Origin: an uncultured Sphingomonas sp.
GTDB lineage: Bacteria > Pseudomonadota > Alphaproteobacteria > Sphingomonadales > Sphingomonadaceae
Assembly (NCBI RefSeq): GCF_913778135.1
Contig: NZ_CAJYVU010000167.1
Location: 1 to 52,666 of the forward strand
Reading direction: 5' to 3'
Length of the DNA: 52,666 nt
Part shown: piece after piece, positions 35,206-44,843 of the stretch
Position numbering within the stretch: position 1 is the stretch's first letter
Layout of the letters: each line of letters begins with the position of its first letter
The notes under the pieces: generated by a model
Told to the model about the DNA's origin: nothing
Databases searched by the model: none
The model's input: the letters and a program-made list of their open reading frames with translations, nothing else
Program-made: the position numbers and the translations under genes

Positions 35206-37236
35206 ATGGTCAGGCAAGCTGTGCGCGCGGCGCTTTTCATTCTGATGACGCTGGCGGCGGCGCTGTCACCGACGGCGTGGGCACAGGCGCCGGGCGCCAA
35301 ACACATCCGCTTGAACCTGGTCGCCGAGAGCGACCATCCGCGCGCGGGCTCGACCGTGCGGATGGCGTTCGAGGCGGTGCCGGAGGCGGGCTGGCACGGT
35401 TACTGGAAGAATCCGGGCGATGCGGGCGTCGAGACGCAGGTTGCGTGGACGCTGCCCGCGGGGGCGAGCGCCGGGCCGCTGCGCTATCCGGTACCGGGGC
35501 GGCTGCTGATCGCGGGGCTGATGAACTACGTCTACGAGCGACCGTTCGCGCTGCTGGCGGACGTGATGCTGCCCGCCGGGCTCCAGCCGGGCACGCGCGT
35601 GCCGATCGCGGCGAAGCTCACCTATCTCGTCTGCACTGAGCAGATCTGTGTGCCCGAGCAGCAGAAGGTCGCGAGCAGCGTGACGATCGGTGACGGCGCA
35701 GTGTCGCCCGCGCGCCGCGCCGCCTTCGACGCTCACGCACGCGCGATCCCGCGTCCGCTCGGTTCGCCGGCCACCTATCAGATCGAGCAGGGACGCCTGC
35801 GGCTCGCAATTCCCTTTCCCGCCGGCGCCGCGCTTGCGCAAGCGTGGTTCTACCCCGCGACGACCGGCGTCATCGACATGGCCGCGCCGCAGACGGTGAC
35901 GCGCGACGGCGACCGCGTCGTGATCGAGACCAAGCCCGCGGCGACGGCTCCGACCGGCAAGATCGAGGGCGTGCTGGGCACCACCGACGGGCAGGGGTTC
36001 GCGCTGTCGGCGACACCGGGGACGGTGGCAGCAGCGCGGAACGGCGGCGGCGTGTGGGCGGCGGCGTTGCTCGCCTTTGGCGGCGCGCTGCTCGGCGGAT
36101 TGCTGCTCAACGTCATGCCGTGCGTGTTCCCGATCCTGAGCCTGAAGGCGCTAAGCCTCGCCAAATCGGGCGAGAGCGAGCGCGGCGCGCGGGTGGAAGC
36201 GTTGGCCTATACCGCGGGCGTGGTGCTCGTCTGCCTCGCACTCGGCGGCGTGCTGATCGCGCTCAGGGCCGGTGGGGCGAGCGCGGGCTGGGCGTTCCAG
36301 TTGCAGGACCCCCGCGTTGTCGGCGTGCTGCTGATCCTGGTCGCCGCGATCGCGCTCAACCTGGCGGGATTGTTCGAATTGCCGACGCCACGCTTCGCGA
36401 GTGCTGGCGGCGTTGGCGGCGCGTTCATGACCGGGGCGCTCGCCGCGTTCGTCGCGACGCCGTGCACGGGGCCGTTCATGGGCGCGGCGCTGGGCGCGGC
36501 GCTGGTGCTGCCCGCGGCGGCGGCGATGGCGGTGTTCGCGGGGCTGGGGATCGGCATCGCGCTGCCGTTCCTGCTGATCGGCTTCGTGCCCGCGCTGAGA
36601 CGCCGCCTGCCGCGACCAGGCGCGTGGATGCAACGGCTGCGCCACATCCTGTCGGTGCCGATGTTCCTGACCGCGCTCGCGCTCGCCTGGGTGCTCGGGC
36701 GGCAGGCCGGGGTCGACGGCATGACGCTGGGGCTGGCGGCGGTGCTGCTGGCGAGCCTGGGCCTGTGGTGGACCGGGCGGCGGCAGCATGGCGGGCGCGA
36801 GCGTGCCGGACTGCCCGCCGGGATCGCGCTCGCACTGGCGCTCGCGGGGGTAATGCTCGTTCGTGCAGCGCCCAGCGGGGCCGCCAGCGTCGCCGCACTG
36901 CCCGGCGCCGAACCGTTCAGCGAGACACGGCTCGCCGCGTTGCAGGCTGAGGGCCGACCGGTATTCGCCTATTTCACCGCCGACTGGTGCCTGACGTGCA
37001 AGGTGAACGAGAAAGCGGCGATCGAGACGCAGGCGGTGGCCGACGCGTTCAAGCGCGGCAAGGTTGCGGTACTGGTCGGCGATTGGACCGACGGCGACCC
37101 GACGCTCGGACGCTTCATCGAGCGGCACAACCGCGCCGGCGTGCCCTTGTACCTGTGGTACGGCGAGGGTGCGCGGGAGCCGCGCGTGCTGCCGCAGATC
37201 CTCACCAAAGCGACGCTGACCGACCTGGCGACCTGA
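35206..37236 (+). CDS. dsbD: Thiol:disulfide interchange protein DsbD (ScsB-like)
   Basis: A 676-aa membrane protein passing electrons from cytosolic thioredoxin to periplasmic partners. Signal peptide (ending PTAWAQ), an N-terminal periplasmic domain with CTEQIC (Cys143, Cys148), an eight-helix core with NVMPCVFPILSLKAL (Cys306) and VATPCTGPFMGAALGAAL (Cys420), and a C-terminal thioredoxin-like domain with TADWCLTCKVNE (Cys595, Cys598). All three cysteine pairs are intact. The N-terminal form resembles ScsB-type proteins. ATG 35206 opens into the signal peptide. The next cassette begins 82 bases later. Confidence 0.93.
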   Translation: MVRQAVRAALFILMTLAAALSPTAWAQAPGAKHIRLNLVAESDHPRAGSTVRMAFEAVPEAGWHGYWKNPGDAGVETQVAWTLPAGASAGPLRYPVPGRLLIAGLMNYVYERPFALLADVMLPAGLQPGTRVPIAAKLTYLVCTEQICVPEQQKVASSVTIGDGAVSPARRAAFDAHARAIPRPLGSPATYQIEQGRLRLAIPFPAGAALAQAWFYPATTGVIDMAAPQTVTRDGDRVVIETKPAATAPTGKIEGVLGTTDGQGFALSATPGTVAAARNGGGVWAAALLAFGGALLGGLLLNVMPCVFPILSLKALSLAKSGESERGARVEALAYTAGVVLVCLALGGVLIALRAGGASAGWAFQLQDPRVVGVLLILVAAIALNLAGLFELPTPRFASAGGVGGAFMTGALAAFVATPCTGPFMGAALGAALVLPAAAAMAVFAGLGIGIALPFLLIGFVPALRRRLPRPGAWMQRLRHILSVPMFLTALALAWVLGRQAGVDGMTLGLAAVLLASLGLWWTGRRQHGGRERAGLPAGIALALALAGVMLVRAAPSGAASVAALPGAEPFSETRLAALQAEGRPVFAYFTADWCLTCKVNEKAAIETQAVADAFKRGKVAVLVGDWTDGDPTLGRFIERHNRAGVPLYLWYGEGAREPRVLPQILTKATLTDLAT

Positions 37237-37318
37237 GGCTATTATCCTGCCTGCTCTTGTGCAGTGCAGCTTTGTTCCCCAGCATGCGGCCAAATCGCTG
37301 CGGGAGCGTTACGACCTC

Positions 37319-38851
37319 ATGGGGACACCGGCATTCGACGAGATCATGGGACCACCCGAGCGCGAGGGGGCCCGAGGCGAACTGGTCGACCTATGCCATT
37401 GGCTGCAAGCCACCCCGGCCGAAGAGCTGCGCCGCCGCCAGGAAGCGGCCGAGACGACGTTCCGGCAACTCGGCATCACCTTCGCGGTCTACGGCGACAG
37501 CGACGCGTCCGAACGCATCATTCCGTTCGACATCGTGCCGCGCATCTTTCTCGCGCGCGAATGGGCGCGTTTGTCGGAAGGGCTGATCCAGCGCGTCGAG
37601 GCGATCAACGCGTTCCTGCACGACATCTACGGTGAGCGCCGTATCCTCAAGGAGGGCGTGCTGCCCGAGGACCTGATCCTCGGCAACGCGCAATTCCGGC
37701 CCGAGATCGCCGGCATCCGCCCGCCGCACGACGTGTGGGCGCACATCTGCGGGATCGACCTGGTCAGGACCGGCCCCGACGACTTCTTCGTGCTGGAGGA
37801 CAACGCCCGCACGCCCTCGGGGGTCAGCTACATGCTGGAGAATCGCGAGGCGATGGTGCGGCTGTGTCCCGAGCTGTTCTCGCAATTCCGCGTCGCCGCC
37901 GTCGACAGCTATCCCGACATGCTGCTCGAGACGATGCGGTCGGTGTCCCCGCGCGGCTGCGGGCAGAACCCGACCTGCGTCGTGCTGACGCCGGGCCACT
38001 ATAATTCGGCCTATTACGAGCACAGCTTCCTCGCCGACTCGATGGGGGTCGAACTGGTCGAGGCGGCCGATCTCGTCGTCGACGACGACGTCGTCTACAT
38101 GCGGACGATCGCGGGGCGGGTGAAGGTCGACGTGATCTATCGCCGCGTCGACGACGATTTTCTCGATCCGATCGTTTTCCGCCCCGATTCGATGCTGGGC
38201 GTGCCCGGGCTGATCGCCGCCTATGCCGCCGGCAATGTCGCGATCATCAACGCACCGGGCAACGGTATCGCCGACGACAAGGCGATCTACAGCTACATGC
38301 CCGAGATCGTGCGCTTCTATTCGGGCGGCGAGGCGAAGCTGCCCAACGTCGAGACGTGGCGCTGCCGCGAGCCGCAGGCGCTCAAATACGTGCTCGATCA
38401 CCTGAACGAACTCGTCGTCAAGCTGGTCGACGGATCGGGCGGCTACGGGATGCTCGTCGGGCCGACCGCATCTCGTGACGAGATCGAGCGCTTCCGCGCC
38501 GCGCTCGTCGCCGAACCGCACCGCTATATCGCGCAGCCGACGCTGGCGCTCTCGACCGTCCCGACGCTCGCCGACGCGGGGCTCGCGCCGCGCCACGTCG
38601 ACTTCCGCCCGTTCGTGCTGACGGGATCGAAGGGGGTGAAGGTCGTGCCCGGCGGTCTCACCCGCGTCGCGCTCAAGGAAGGATCGCTGGTCGTCAACTC
38701 GAGCCAGGGCGGCGGCACCAAGGATTCGTTTGTACTGATGGACGATGCCAAGGCGATGACGCAGACGATGGGCGGCATGACGCAGTCGATCGGACCGGAC
38801 GGGATGGTCCAGACGCTCGGCGGCGCCGACCTGACGCGGGAGGTGCGCTGA
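37319..38851 (+). CDS. Circularly permuted ATP-grasp protein
   Basis: A 510-aa member of the circularly permuted ATP-grasp type 2 family that always sits with alpha-E and transglutaminase-like partners. Motifs seen: IIPFDIVPRIFLAREWARL, EGLIQRVEAINAFLHDIYGERRIL, VLEDNARTPSGVSYMLENR, and NELVVKLVDGSGGYGMLVGP. Family members are predicted to ligate an amine to a peptide or amino acid carboxyl, but no reaction is proven. ATG 37319 (MGTPAFDEIM) fits the family start; GTG 37259 is a longer option. The stop overlaps the alpha-E start as TGATG. Confidence 0.9.
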   Translation: MGTPAFDEIMGPPEREGARGELVDLCHWLQATPAEELRRRQEAAETTFRQLGITFAVYGDSDASERIIPFDIVPRIFLAREWARLSEGLIQRVEAINAFLHDIYGERRILKEGVLPEDLILGNAQFRPEIAGIRPPHDVWAHICGIDLVRTGPDDFFVLEDNARTPSGVSYMLENREAMVRLCPELFSQFRVAAVDSYPDMLLETMRSVSPRGCGQNPTCVVLTPGHYNSAYYEHSFLADSMGVELVEAADLVVDDDVVYMRTIAGRVKVDVIYRRVDDDFLDPIVFRPDSMLGVPGLIAAYAAGNVAIINAPGNGIADDKAIYSYMPEIVRFYSGGEAKLPNVETWRCREPQALKYVLDHLNELVVKLVDGSGGYGMLVGPTASRDEIERFRAALVAEPHRYIAQPTLALSTVPTLADAGLAPRHVDFRPFVLTGSKGVKVVPGGLTRVALKEGSLVVNSSQGGGTKDSFVLMDDAKAMTQTMGGMTQSIGPDGMVQTLGGADLTREVR

Positions 38852-39786
38852 TGCTCAGCCGGACCGCCGCGTCGCTCTACTGGCTCGGGCGCTATCTGGA
38901 GCGTGCCGATTTCATCGCGCGACTGGTCGAGGCCACGGTGCGCCTCGACGTGCTGTCGTCGCGGCCCGCGGGCGAGGCGGCGTGGCGTTCCGCGCTCGCC
39001 GTGACCGATACGGAGGCGGCGTTCGAGGCGAGCGGCGCGCCGCTGACGCGCGAGGCGGTGGTCGGCTTCCTCATCACCGATGCGACCCATCCCGGATCGA
39101 TCCTCCGCTGTCTCGCCGCCGCGCGCGACAACGCGCGCGCGGTCCGCACTGCGCTCAGCCGCGAGGCGTGGAGCGCGATCAACAGCGCGTGGCTGATCTT
39201 CGACCGCCGCATGTCGCCACTCGACTCGGTCGCGACCCTGGGGCTGGTCGACAAGGTCAAGGCGGAGACGCGCGGGTTCGAGGGCGCGGTGCACCGCATG
39301 CTGCGCAATCAGACGACGCTGTTTATCCGCCTGGGTCAGGTGATCGAGCGTGCCGACGACACCGCGCGGCTGCTCGACGTCAAATACCATCTGTTGCTGC
39401 CCGCGGGCGAGCCGGTCGGCGGTACGGTCGACCGCGATCAGTGGACCACGATCCTGCAGACGGTGTCGGCGGTGACCGCCTATCGCTGGCTCTACAATGA
39501 CGGATTGCAGCCCGCGAACGTCATCGACCTGCTGCTGAGCCGCACCGAGTTGCCGCGCAGTCTGGCGGGATCGATCGATGAAACGGTGTCGATCCTGAAC
39601 GCGCTCGCCAAGTCGCTCGGCGGGCAGGGCGAGGCCGACCGGATGGCGCGCGGGCGGCACCAGCGTACGCTCCACACGCGCACCGGCGACGTGATCGCCT
39701 CTGGGCTGCACCAGCATCTGGAGGCGCTCATCACCGAGAATGATCAGCTGCACGCGGCGATCGGCCGCCAGTTCAAGTTCAACTGA
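38851..39786 (+). CDS. Alpha-E domain protein
   Basis: A 311-aa, all-alpha, highly charged protein. It opens MLSRTAASLYWLGRYLERADFIARLVEATVRLDVLSS, the usual alpha-E start, and has LFIRLGQVIERADDTARLLDVKYH, also conserved in the family, and ends HAAIGRQFKFN. No catalytic motif is visible. The family occurs almost always next to the ATP-grasp gene and is thought to be its partner, an inference from neighbourhood only. Its start overlaps the ATP-grasp stop; the transglutaminase-like gene begins two bases after its stop. Confidence 0.9.
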   Translation: MLSRTAASLYWLGRYLERADFIARLVEATVRLDVLSSRPAGEAAWRSALAVTDTEAAFEASGAPLTREAVVGFLITDATHPGSILRCLAAARDNARAVRTALSREAWSAINSAWLIFDRRMSPLDSVATLGLVDKVKAETRGFEGAVHRMLRNQTTLFIRLGQVIERADDTARLLDVKYHLLLPAGEPVGGTVDRDQWTTILQTVSAVTAYRWLYNDGLQPANVIDLLLSRTELPRSLAGSIDETVSILNALAKSLGGQGEADRMARGRHQRTLHTRTGDVIASGLHQHLEALITENDQLHAAIGRQFKFN

Positions 39787-39787
39787 G

Positions 39788-40591
39788 ATGCGGCTGTCGA
39801 TCGATCATCGCACGACGTATCGCTTCAGCGAGCCGCAGGCGCGCGTCGTGCAGCTGCTGCGCATGACGCCGCGCAACACGCACGACCAGATCGTCGCCGA
39901 CTGGCACATCGCGCTCGACTGCGACGCGCGGATCACCGAGGGGCAGGACGGGTTCGGCAACGCGACCACGATGCTCTACATCGACGGCCCGATCGAGCGG
40001 ATCGACCTGTCGGTGACGGGCGAGGTGGTGACCAGCCACTCCGACGGCGTGCTGCACGGCACGCTGGAGCCGCTGCCCGCGCGACTGTTCCTGCGCGACA
40101 CGCCGATGACGCGCGCGGACGCCGCGATCACGGAGTTCGCGCGGGACGTGCTGGGTGAAGAGCCGGGCACAGTAGCGGCGCTCCACCGCCTCAATCGTGC
40201 GGTCGGCGAACGGTTCACGCTGGCGCGGGGACGGCCCGAGGCGGGGCTGACGGTCGCGGACGCGTTCGCGCGTGAAACCGCGACCGCGCGCGACCTGGCG
40301 CACGTCTTCGTTGCCGCGGCGCGCGCGTGCGGCGTGCCCGCGCGATACGTTTCAGGCTATTGCGACCGCCACGACGGCGATCGTCCGGCGCCGCACGGCT
40401 GGGCCGACGCGTGGATCGACGGCCTCGGCTGGGTCGGGTTCGACCCGATGCTGCGTCTGTCGCCCGAGGAGCACCACGTTCGCGTCGCGGTCGGCTTCGA
40501 TTCGGTCGGCGCCTCGCCGGTGGCGGGAACGCGGATGGGCGAGGGAGACGAGTGCCTTGACGTGGCGGTCAACGTCACTCGCGAGGGCTGA
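39788..40591 (+). CDS. Transglutaminase-like protein without the catalytic Cys
   Basis: A 267-aa protein with the N-terminal beta domain (MRLSIDHRTTYRFSEPQARVVQLLRMTP) and a transglutaminase/protease-like domain. His203 (APHGWADAWIDGLG) and Asp219 (WVGFDPML) of the Cys-His-Asp triad are present. At the usual GVCQDFAH position the sequence is TATARDLAH, so the nucleophile is Ala167, although two nearby cysteines (RACGVPA, SGYCDRH) exist. It may bind a peptide rather than cut it. It is the third gene of the ATP-grasp/alpha-E cassette. Confidence 0.88.
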   Translation: MRLSIDHRTTYRFSEPQARVVQLLRMTPRNTHDQIVADWHIALDCDARITEGQDGFGNATTMLYIDGPIERIDLSVTGEVVTSHSDGVLHGTLEPLPARLFLRDTPMTRADAAITEFARDVLGEEPGTVAALHRLNRAVGERFTLARGRPEAGLTVADAFARETATARDLAHVFVAAARACGVPARYVSGYCDRHDGDRPAPHGWADAWIDGLGWVGFDPMLRLSPEEHHVRVAVGFDSVGASPVAGTRMGEGDECLDVAVNVTREG

Positions 40592-40594
40592 GGC

Positions 40595-41371
40595 TCAGGC
40601 GGGCTGGGTGACCCGCGCCGAGGCCGGTTCGATCGCCTCGTCTTCCAGCAGCGACCAGCCGCGCGGGCCGAGAACCTCGATCGGGCGATAACGCGTCTTG
40701 TACGCCATTCGCGCCGACCCCTTCACCCAGTAACCCAGATAAACATAGTCGAGCCCGGCCTCGCGCGCGCGCTGGATATGATCGAGGATGATCATGTTGC
40801 CCAGACCCGGCCACGCCTTGTCGTCGGGATCGAAGAAGCTGTAGATCATCGACAAGCCGTCGGCCTGCCGGTCGGTCAGGCAGGCGCCGATCAGCTGCCC
40901 CGGCGTATCGCCATCGGCCGGTGTGCGATATTCGACGATGACCGAGTTGACGGGCGATTGCTCGACCATGTCGGCATAGTCCATCTCGTCCATGCCCACC
41001 ATGCCGCCGGTTGGGTGACGCGCAGCGAGGTAGCGGCGCAGCAGCTGATACTGCTCGTCGGTCGCCCAGGGACGACAGGCGCTGATCTCAACCTGGCCGT
41101 GGCGGCGCATCAGCTTGCGCTGCGTCGCATTGGCGCGGAACTCGCGTGCCAGCACGCGCACCGACACGCACGCCGCGCATCCCGCGCAAGACGGACGATA
41201 GGCGACCGACTGGCTGCGACGGAAACCGATCCGCCCGAGCGCGTCGTTCAGCTCGGCCGCGTGCGGACCCGCCAGCTCGGTAAACACCTTCCGCTCCTGC
41301 CGCCCGGGCAGGTACGGGCACGGCTGCGGGCTCGTCACGAAGAAGCGCGGAAAACGGAAGGGCGCGGTCAC
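40595..41371 (-). CDS. bpt: Aspartate/glutamate leucyltransferase (Bpt)
   Basis: A 258-aa L/F-type transferase adding leucine to acidic N-termini for ClpS/ClpAP degradation. Motifs: [34 protein letters not shown] with the cysteine cluster, [34 protein letters not shown], and [26 protein letters not shown] 41371 opens the family start [18 protein letters not shown]. It is convergent with the transglutaminase-like gene, three bases away. Confidence 0.94.
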   Translation of the reverse strand: MTAPFRFPRFFVTSPQPCPYLPGRQERKVFTELAGPHAAELNDALGRIGFRRSQSVAYRPSCAGCAACVSVRVLAREFRANATQRKLMRRHGQVEISACRPWATDEQYQLLRRYLAARHPTGGMVGMDEMDYADMVEQSPVNSVIVEYRTPADGDTPGQLIGACLTDRQADGLSMIYSFFDPDDKAWPGLGNMIILDHIQRAREAGLDYVYLGYWVKGSARMAYKTRYRPIEVLGPRGWSLLEDEAIEPASARVTQPA

Positions 41372-41502
41372 CGCCGACGATTCTCCAATGGGGCGTGGTC
41401 CTGAACGCCCATGTCACGCATATGAATCGCGGATGCCACGGTGAAAAGCGGCTTTACCACGATTGTGGGTTAACGCGGCCTCGGCGCTACAGCGCGAAAG
41501 GT

Positions 41503-42759
41503 TCAGGCGAGCTCGACCGCGCTCACCTCATAGCCCGCACCACGCAGTGCGGCGACCAGCGTGTCGAGATGCGCGCGGTCACGCGCCTCGCACTCGATGT
41601 CGGTGATCAACCCCTTCGCCGGCAGCGTGGTGAACACGCGCTGGTGGTAGACTTCGATGATGTTGATGCGTTCCTGGTCGAAGATACGCGCGACGTTGAA
41701 CAACGCGCCGGGCTGATCCTGCAACCGGATGCGCAACCGCGCGAGCCGGCCCGACCGCGCGAGGTCGCGCAGCAGCACGTTGGCGAGCAGCCGCGTGTCG
41801 ATGTTGCCGCCGCACAGCACGACGCCGACGGTCCGTCCCTTGAACCGGTCGGGATGCTGGAGCAGCGCGGCGAGCCCGGCCGCACCCGCGCCCTCCACCA
41901 CGGTCTTCTCGATCTGGAGCAGCAGGCTGACCGCTTCCTCCAAACTCCGCTCGGACACGAGCACGATGTCGTCGACCAGCTCGCGCACCATCATCGAGGT
42001 GATGCCGCCCGGCTCCTTGACCGCGATACCCTCCGCCAGCGTATCGCCCGCGCAGGGCATCGTCGTGCCGTTCACGCGGTTGTACATCGAGGGGTAGAGT
42101 TCGGCCTCGACACCGACGACCTCGATCGCGCGATCGGCGCCGCGCGCGACGGTCGCCATGCCCGAGATCAGCCCGCCGCCGCCGATCGGCACCACCAGCG
42201 TGTCGATCTCGGGTACGTCGGCCAGCATCTCGACCGCGACCGTGCCCGTACCCGCGATGATGCGCGGATCGTCGAACGGGTGGACGAAAGTGTAGCCATG
42301 CTCCGCCTCGAGCACGCGCGCGTGCGCGTAGGCGGCGTCGAACGTCTCGCCCTCCAGGATCACGGTCGCGCCGTGGCCCTTGGTCTGCGTCACCTTCACG
42401 ATCGGCGTGTTGCGCGGCATCACGATCGTTGCCGGCACGCCCAGGCGGTTGGCGTGATAGGCGAGCCCCTGCGCGTGGTTGCCCGCCGACGCCGCGATCA
42501 CGCCCTTGGCGCGCGCCTCGTCGGAGAGTTGCAGCAGCGTGTTGAGTGCCCCGCGCTCCTTGTAGGCGGCGGTGAACTGGAGGTTCTCGAACTTTAGATA
42601 CACGGTCGCGCCGGTCAGTTCGCTGAGTGTGCGGCTGATCAGCGTCGGCGTGCGCACCACCTGATCCTCGATCCGCCGGTGCGCCGCGGCGACATCGGCG
42701 CAGGTGACGGGGAGCGTAGTGCCAGAGGACGGGGTGGCGGATGCGAACTGGGTGGCCAT
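41503..42759 (-). CDS. ilvA: Threonine ammonia-lyase with ACT domain
   Basis: A 418-aa PLP enzyme that converts threonine to 2-oxobutanoate and ammonia. It contains VVRTPTLISRTLSELTGATVYLKFENLQFTAAYKERGALN, where the Lys of AAYKERG binds PLP, the VVPIGGGGLISG phosphate loop, and a C-terminal ACT-like domain (LQDQPGALFNVARIFDQERINIIEVYHQR). The single ACT-like domain suggests allosteric control. ATG 42759 is the most probable start, though no strong ribosome-binding site precedes it. A long reverse-frame reading over this gene is a shadow. Confidence 0.93.
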   Translation of the reverse strand: MATQFASATPSSGTTLPVTCADVAAAHRRIEDQVVRTPTLISRTLSELTGATVYLKFENLQFTAAYKERGALNTLLQLSDEARAKGVIAASAGNHAQGLAYHANRLGVPATIVMPRNTPIVKVTQTKGHGATVILEGETFDAAYAHARVLEAEHGYTFVHPFDDPRIIAGTGTVAVEMLADVPEIDTLVVPIGGGGLISGMATVARGADRAIEVVGVEAELYPSMYNRVNGTTMPCAGDTLAEGIAVKEPGGITSMMVRELVDDIVLVSERSLEEAVSLLLQIEKTVVEGAGAAGLAALLQHPDRFKGRTVGVVLCGGNIDTRLLANVLLRDLARSGRLARLRIRLQDQPGALFNVARIFDQERINIIEVYHQRVFTTLPAKGLITDIECEARDRAHLDTLVAALRGAGYEVSAVELA

Positions 42760-42859
42760 CCACGCGCCGTAGCGGAATGCGCGGGCGAGAGGAACACCTG
42801 CGGTATTTGGCCGCACATGGTAGGGGAACGCGACCCGTCACCTCGGCATTGAAGAACGA

Positions 42860-43183
42860 GTGCAGCGCTACTTCTTCTCGCTTCGGATCGCAGCTTTGGT
42901 GATCGTCGCCGGCATCGCCTACGCCTCGCTCGACCTTTGGTGGCACGGCTTCGTGGTGGTGCGCGATCCCCGGCATTTGGTCGCCGCCGTCGCGATCGAG
43001 GGCGACGGACAACGCCGCCCGATGCGCGCCTACTCGACGGGATATTGGGTGGCTCGCCCGACGATCGACGGCGTGCTCAGCATCACCTGCCGCAACGGTG
43101 TTCAGGTCCACCGCGGCGACGTTCAGCCGGGCCGGCAGCTCGCCTACACCGTGTCGCGTGACGATTGCGCGCGCACACGTTGA
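42860..43183 (+). CDS. Small membrane-anchored protein of unknown function
   Basis: A 107-aa protein; family not recognised. It has an N-terminal helix (SLRIAALVIVAGIAYASLDLWW), then a soluble part with VAAVAIEGDGQRRPMRAYSTGYWV and ITCRNGVQVHRGDVQPGRQL. Two cysteines (TCRN, DDCAR) might form a disulfide if periplasmic. GTG 42860 is preceded by GAAGAA. The end is 44 bases before the dehydrogenase gene. Confidence 0.6.
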   Translation: MQRYFFSLRIAALVIVAGIAYASLDLWWHGFVVVRDPRHLVAAVAIEGDGQRRPMRAYSTGYWVARPTIDGVLSITCRNGVQVHRGDVQPGRQLAYTVSRDDCARTR

Positions 43184-43227
43184 CCCACGCTGGCCCATCC
43201 ATATCCGACCTTGCTAAGGACCGACGC

Positions 43228-44067
43228 ATGAAGATCGCATTTATCGGCACCGGCGTCATGGGTGCCCCGATGGCGCGCCATCTGGCGGACGCCGGGCACG
43301 ACGTGACCGTGTTCAACCGCACCCGGGCGAAGGCGGAGGCGACCGGGCTGTCGGTCGCCGATACGCCCGCCGCCGCGGCGAAGGACGCGGATGCAGTGAT
43401 CACCTGCGTCGGCAACGACGACGATCTCGAGGCGGTGACGCTGGGCGAGAACGGCGCGTTCGCCGCGATGCGCGACGATGCGGTGTTCATCGACCACACC
43501 ACCGTCTCGGCGGCGATCGCACAACGGCTGGCGGGTACGCGCGCGCTGGTCGTCGACGCGCCGGTCTCGGGCGGGCAGGCGGGCGCGGAGGCAGGCAAGC
43601 TGTCGATCATGTGCGGCGGCACCGCGGAGGCGATGGCGAAGGCCGAACCCGTCATGCAGGCCTATGCGGCGCGCATCGTCCACGTCGGCGCGGCGGGCGC
43701 AGGGCAGCAGACCAAGATGGTCAACCAGATTTGCATCGCGGGCGTGTTGCAGGGGGTGAGCGAGGGACTGCGCTTCGCGCAGAAGAGCGACCTCGATCTC
43801 GCCAAGGTGCTGGAAGCGATCTCGTGCGGGGCGGCGCAGAGCTGGCAGATGGTCAACCGCTGGCAGTCGATGAGCGAGGACCGCTTCGACTTTGGCTTCG
43901 CAATTGACTGGATGCGCAAGGACTTGGGGCTCGCGCTCGACGAGGCGAAGCGGATCGGCGCGACGCTGCCGGTCGCGGCGCTGGTGGACCAGTTCTACGC
44001 TGAGGTGCAGGCGATGGGCGGTGCACGCCAGGACACCAGCGCGCTGGTCAGGCGACTGCCGAAATAG
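43228..44067 (+). CDS. Beta-hydroxyacid dehydrogenase (HIBADH family)
   Basis: A 279-aa NAD(P)-dependent reductase or dehydrogenase of the 3-hydroxyisobutyrate dehydrogenase family. It opens KIAFIGTGVMGAPMARHLADAGHDVTVFNRT, the dinucleotide-binding fold, with VVDAPVSGGQAGAEAGKLSIMCGG for substrate binding and HVGAAGAGQQTKMVNQ with the catalytic Lys. The C-terminal domain is all-alpha. The substrate (hydroxyisobutyrate, tartronate semialdehyde or another) cannot be told. ATG 43228 opens the family start. Confidence 0.9.
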   Translation: MKIAFIGTGVMGAPMARHLADAGHDVTVFNRTRAKAEATGLSVADTPAAAAKDADAVITCVGNDDDLEAVTLGENGAFAAMRDDAVFIDHTTVSAAIAQRLAGTRALVVDAPVSGGQAGAEAGKLSIMCGGTAEAMAKAEPVMQAYAARIVHVGAAGAGQQTKMVNQICIAGVLQGVSEGLRFAQKSDLDLAKVLEAISCGAAQSWQMVNRWQSMSEDRFDFGFAIDWMRKDLGLALDEAKRIGATLPVAALVDQFYAEVQAMGGARQDTSALVRRLPK

Positions 44068-44090
44068 GCAGAGTTAGGCACGGCCGACAC

Positions 44091-44798
44091 CTACCGCACC
44101 GCGAATGTCGCGCGGTATGCCGGCTTCACCGTCGCCAGGATCGCAGGGCTGACCGGCAGCGTGACCTCGTACGCACCCTCGGCGTAGGAACCGGCGACAT
44201 ACGGGTCTGCGATCAGCCCGATGCGGTTGATCCGCTGTCGATCGGTCGAGCCGAGCAGCAGCGTCAGCTCGTCCAGCGTCGGACATTTCGCGAACGTGTC
44301 GCTCGTGTCCTTGTAGGGGGCGAGGCGGCGGGTGCGTTCCGCCTTCAATCGCGCGCAATATGTCGGCGCGATTACGCGCTGGAGCGCAGCCTTCGAGGTG
44401 AAGACCTGCTTCGGATCGATCGCTAAGCCGCGGGCCTTGTCCCACAGCAACGCGCCCGACGACGGATTGCCGTGCGCACCGCCGGTGAACTCGTACGCAT
44501 CGGACGACAGGCTCAGGAAGCGCGGCGTGTTCGTCACCACCTTCCACGTCTTCTCGGTATCGTAAGCACGGAACGGAAAGCTGCCGTTCTTCGACTCGTG
44601 GCGTGCGGCGGCGGCATCGCGCGCGGTGGCGGCGCGCATTGCCTTTTCCTCCGCTTCCAGCTTGGCGCGCAGACGTGGGATCGCCGCCGCCTCCGCCGGG
44701 TAGCGGTAGGCGAAGGTGTAATCGGCCGTCTTGACCGACTCCGCCGCCGCCACGCTGGTCGCCATGACCATTACCGACACCATCACCAGAACCCGCAT
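44091..44798 (-). CDS. DUF4163/DUF3298-like secreted protein
   Basis: A 235-aa protein with a signal peptide (MRVLVMVSVMVMATSVAAAES), the region ADYTFAYRYPAEAAAIPRLR, and the DUF3298 part FLSLSSDAYEFTGGAHGNPSSGALLWDKARGLAI, ending YAEGAYEVTLPVSPAIL. It resembles the RsiV-type extracellular domain but no sigma factor is adjacent. ATG 44798 starts the signal peptide; upstream ATGs in the same frame lie opposite the next gene. It is divergent from the amidohydrolase gene. Confidence 0.82.
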   Translation of the reverse strand: MRVLVMVSVMVMATSVAAAESVKTADYTFAYRYPAEAAAIPRLRAKLEAEEKAMRAATARDAAAARHESKNGSFPFRAYDTEKTWKVVTNTPRFLSLSSDAYEFTGGAHGNPSSGALLWDKARGLAIDPKQVFTSKAALQRVIAPTYCARLKAERTRRLAPYKDTSDTFAKCPTLDELTLLLGSTDRQRINRIGLIADPYVAGSYAEGAYEVTLPVSPAILATVKPAYRATFAVR

Positions 44799-44843
44799 CG
44801 CCCGCTCTCGCCAAAGTTGCCTTCGCATCATACAGCGTGACGT

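Noticed and set aside
41579..43198. A 539-codon reverse-strand frame overlapping ilvA and the next spacer
   Set aside because: It overlaps the clear ilvA gene in another frame and shows Arg-rich, low-complexity sequence without motifs.
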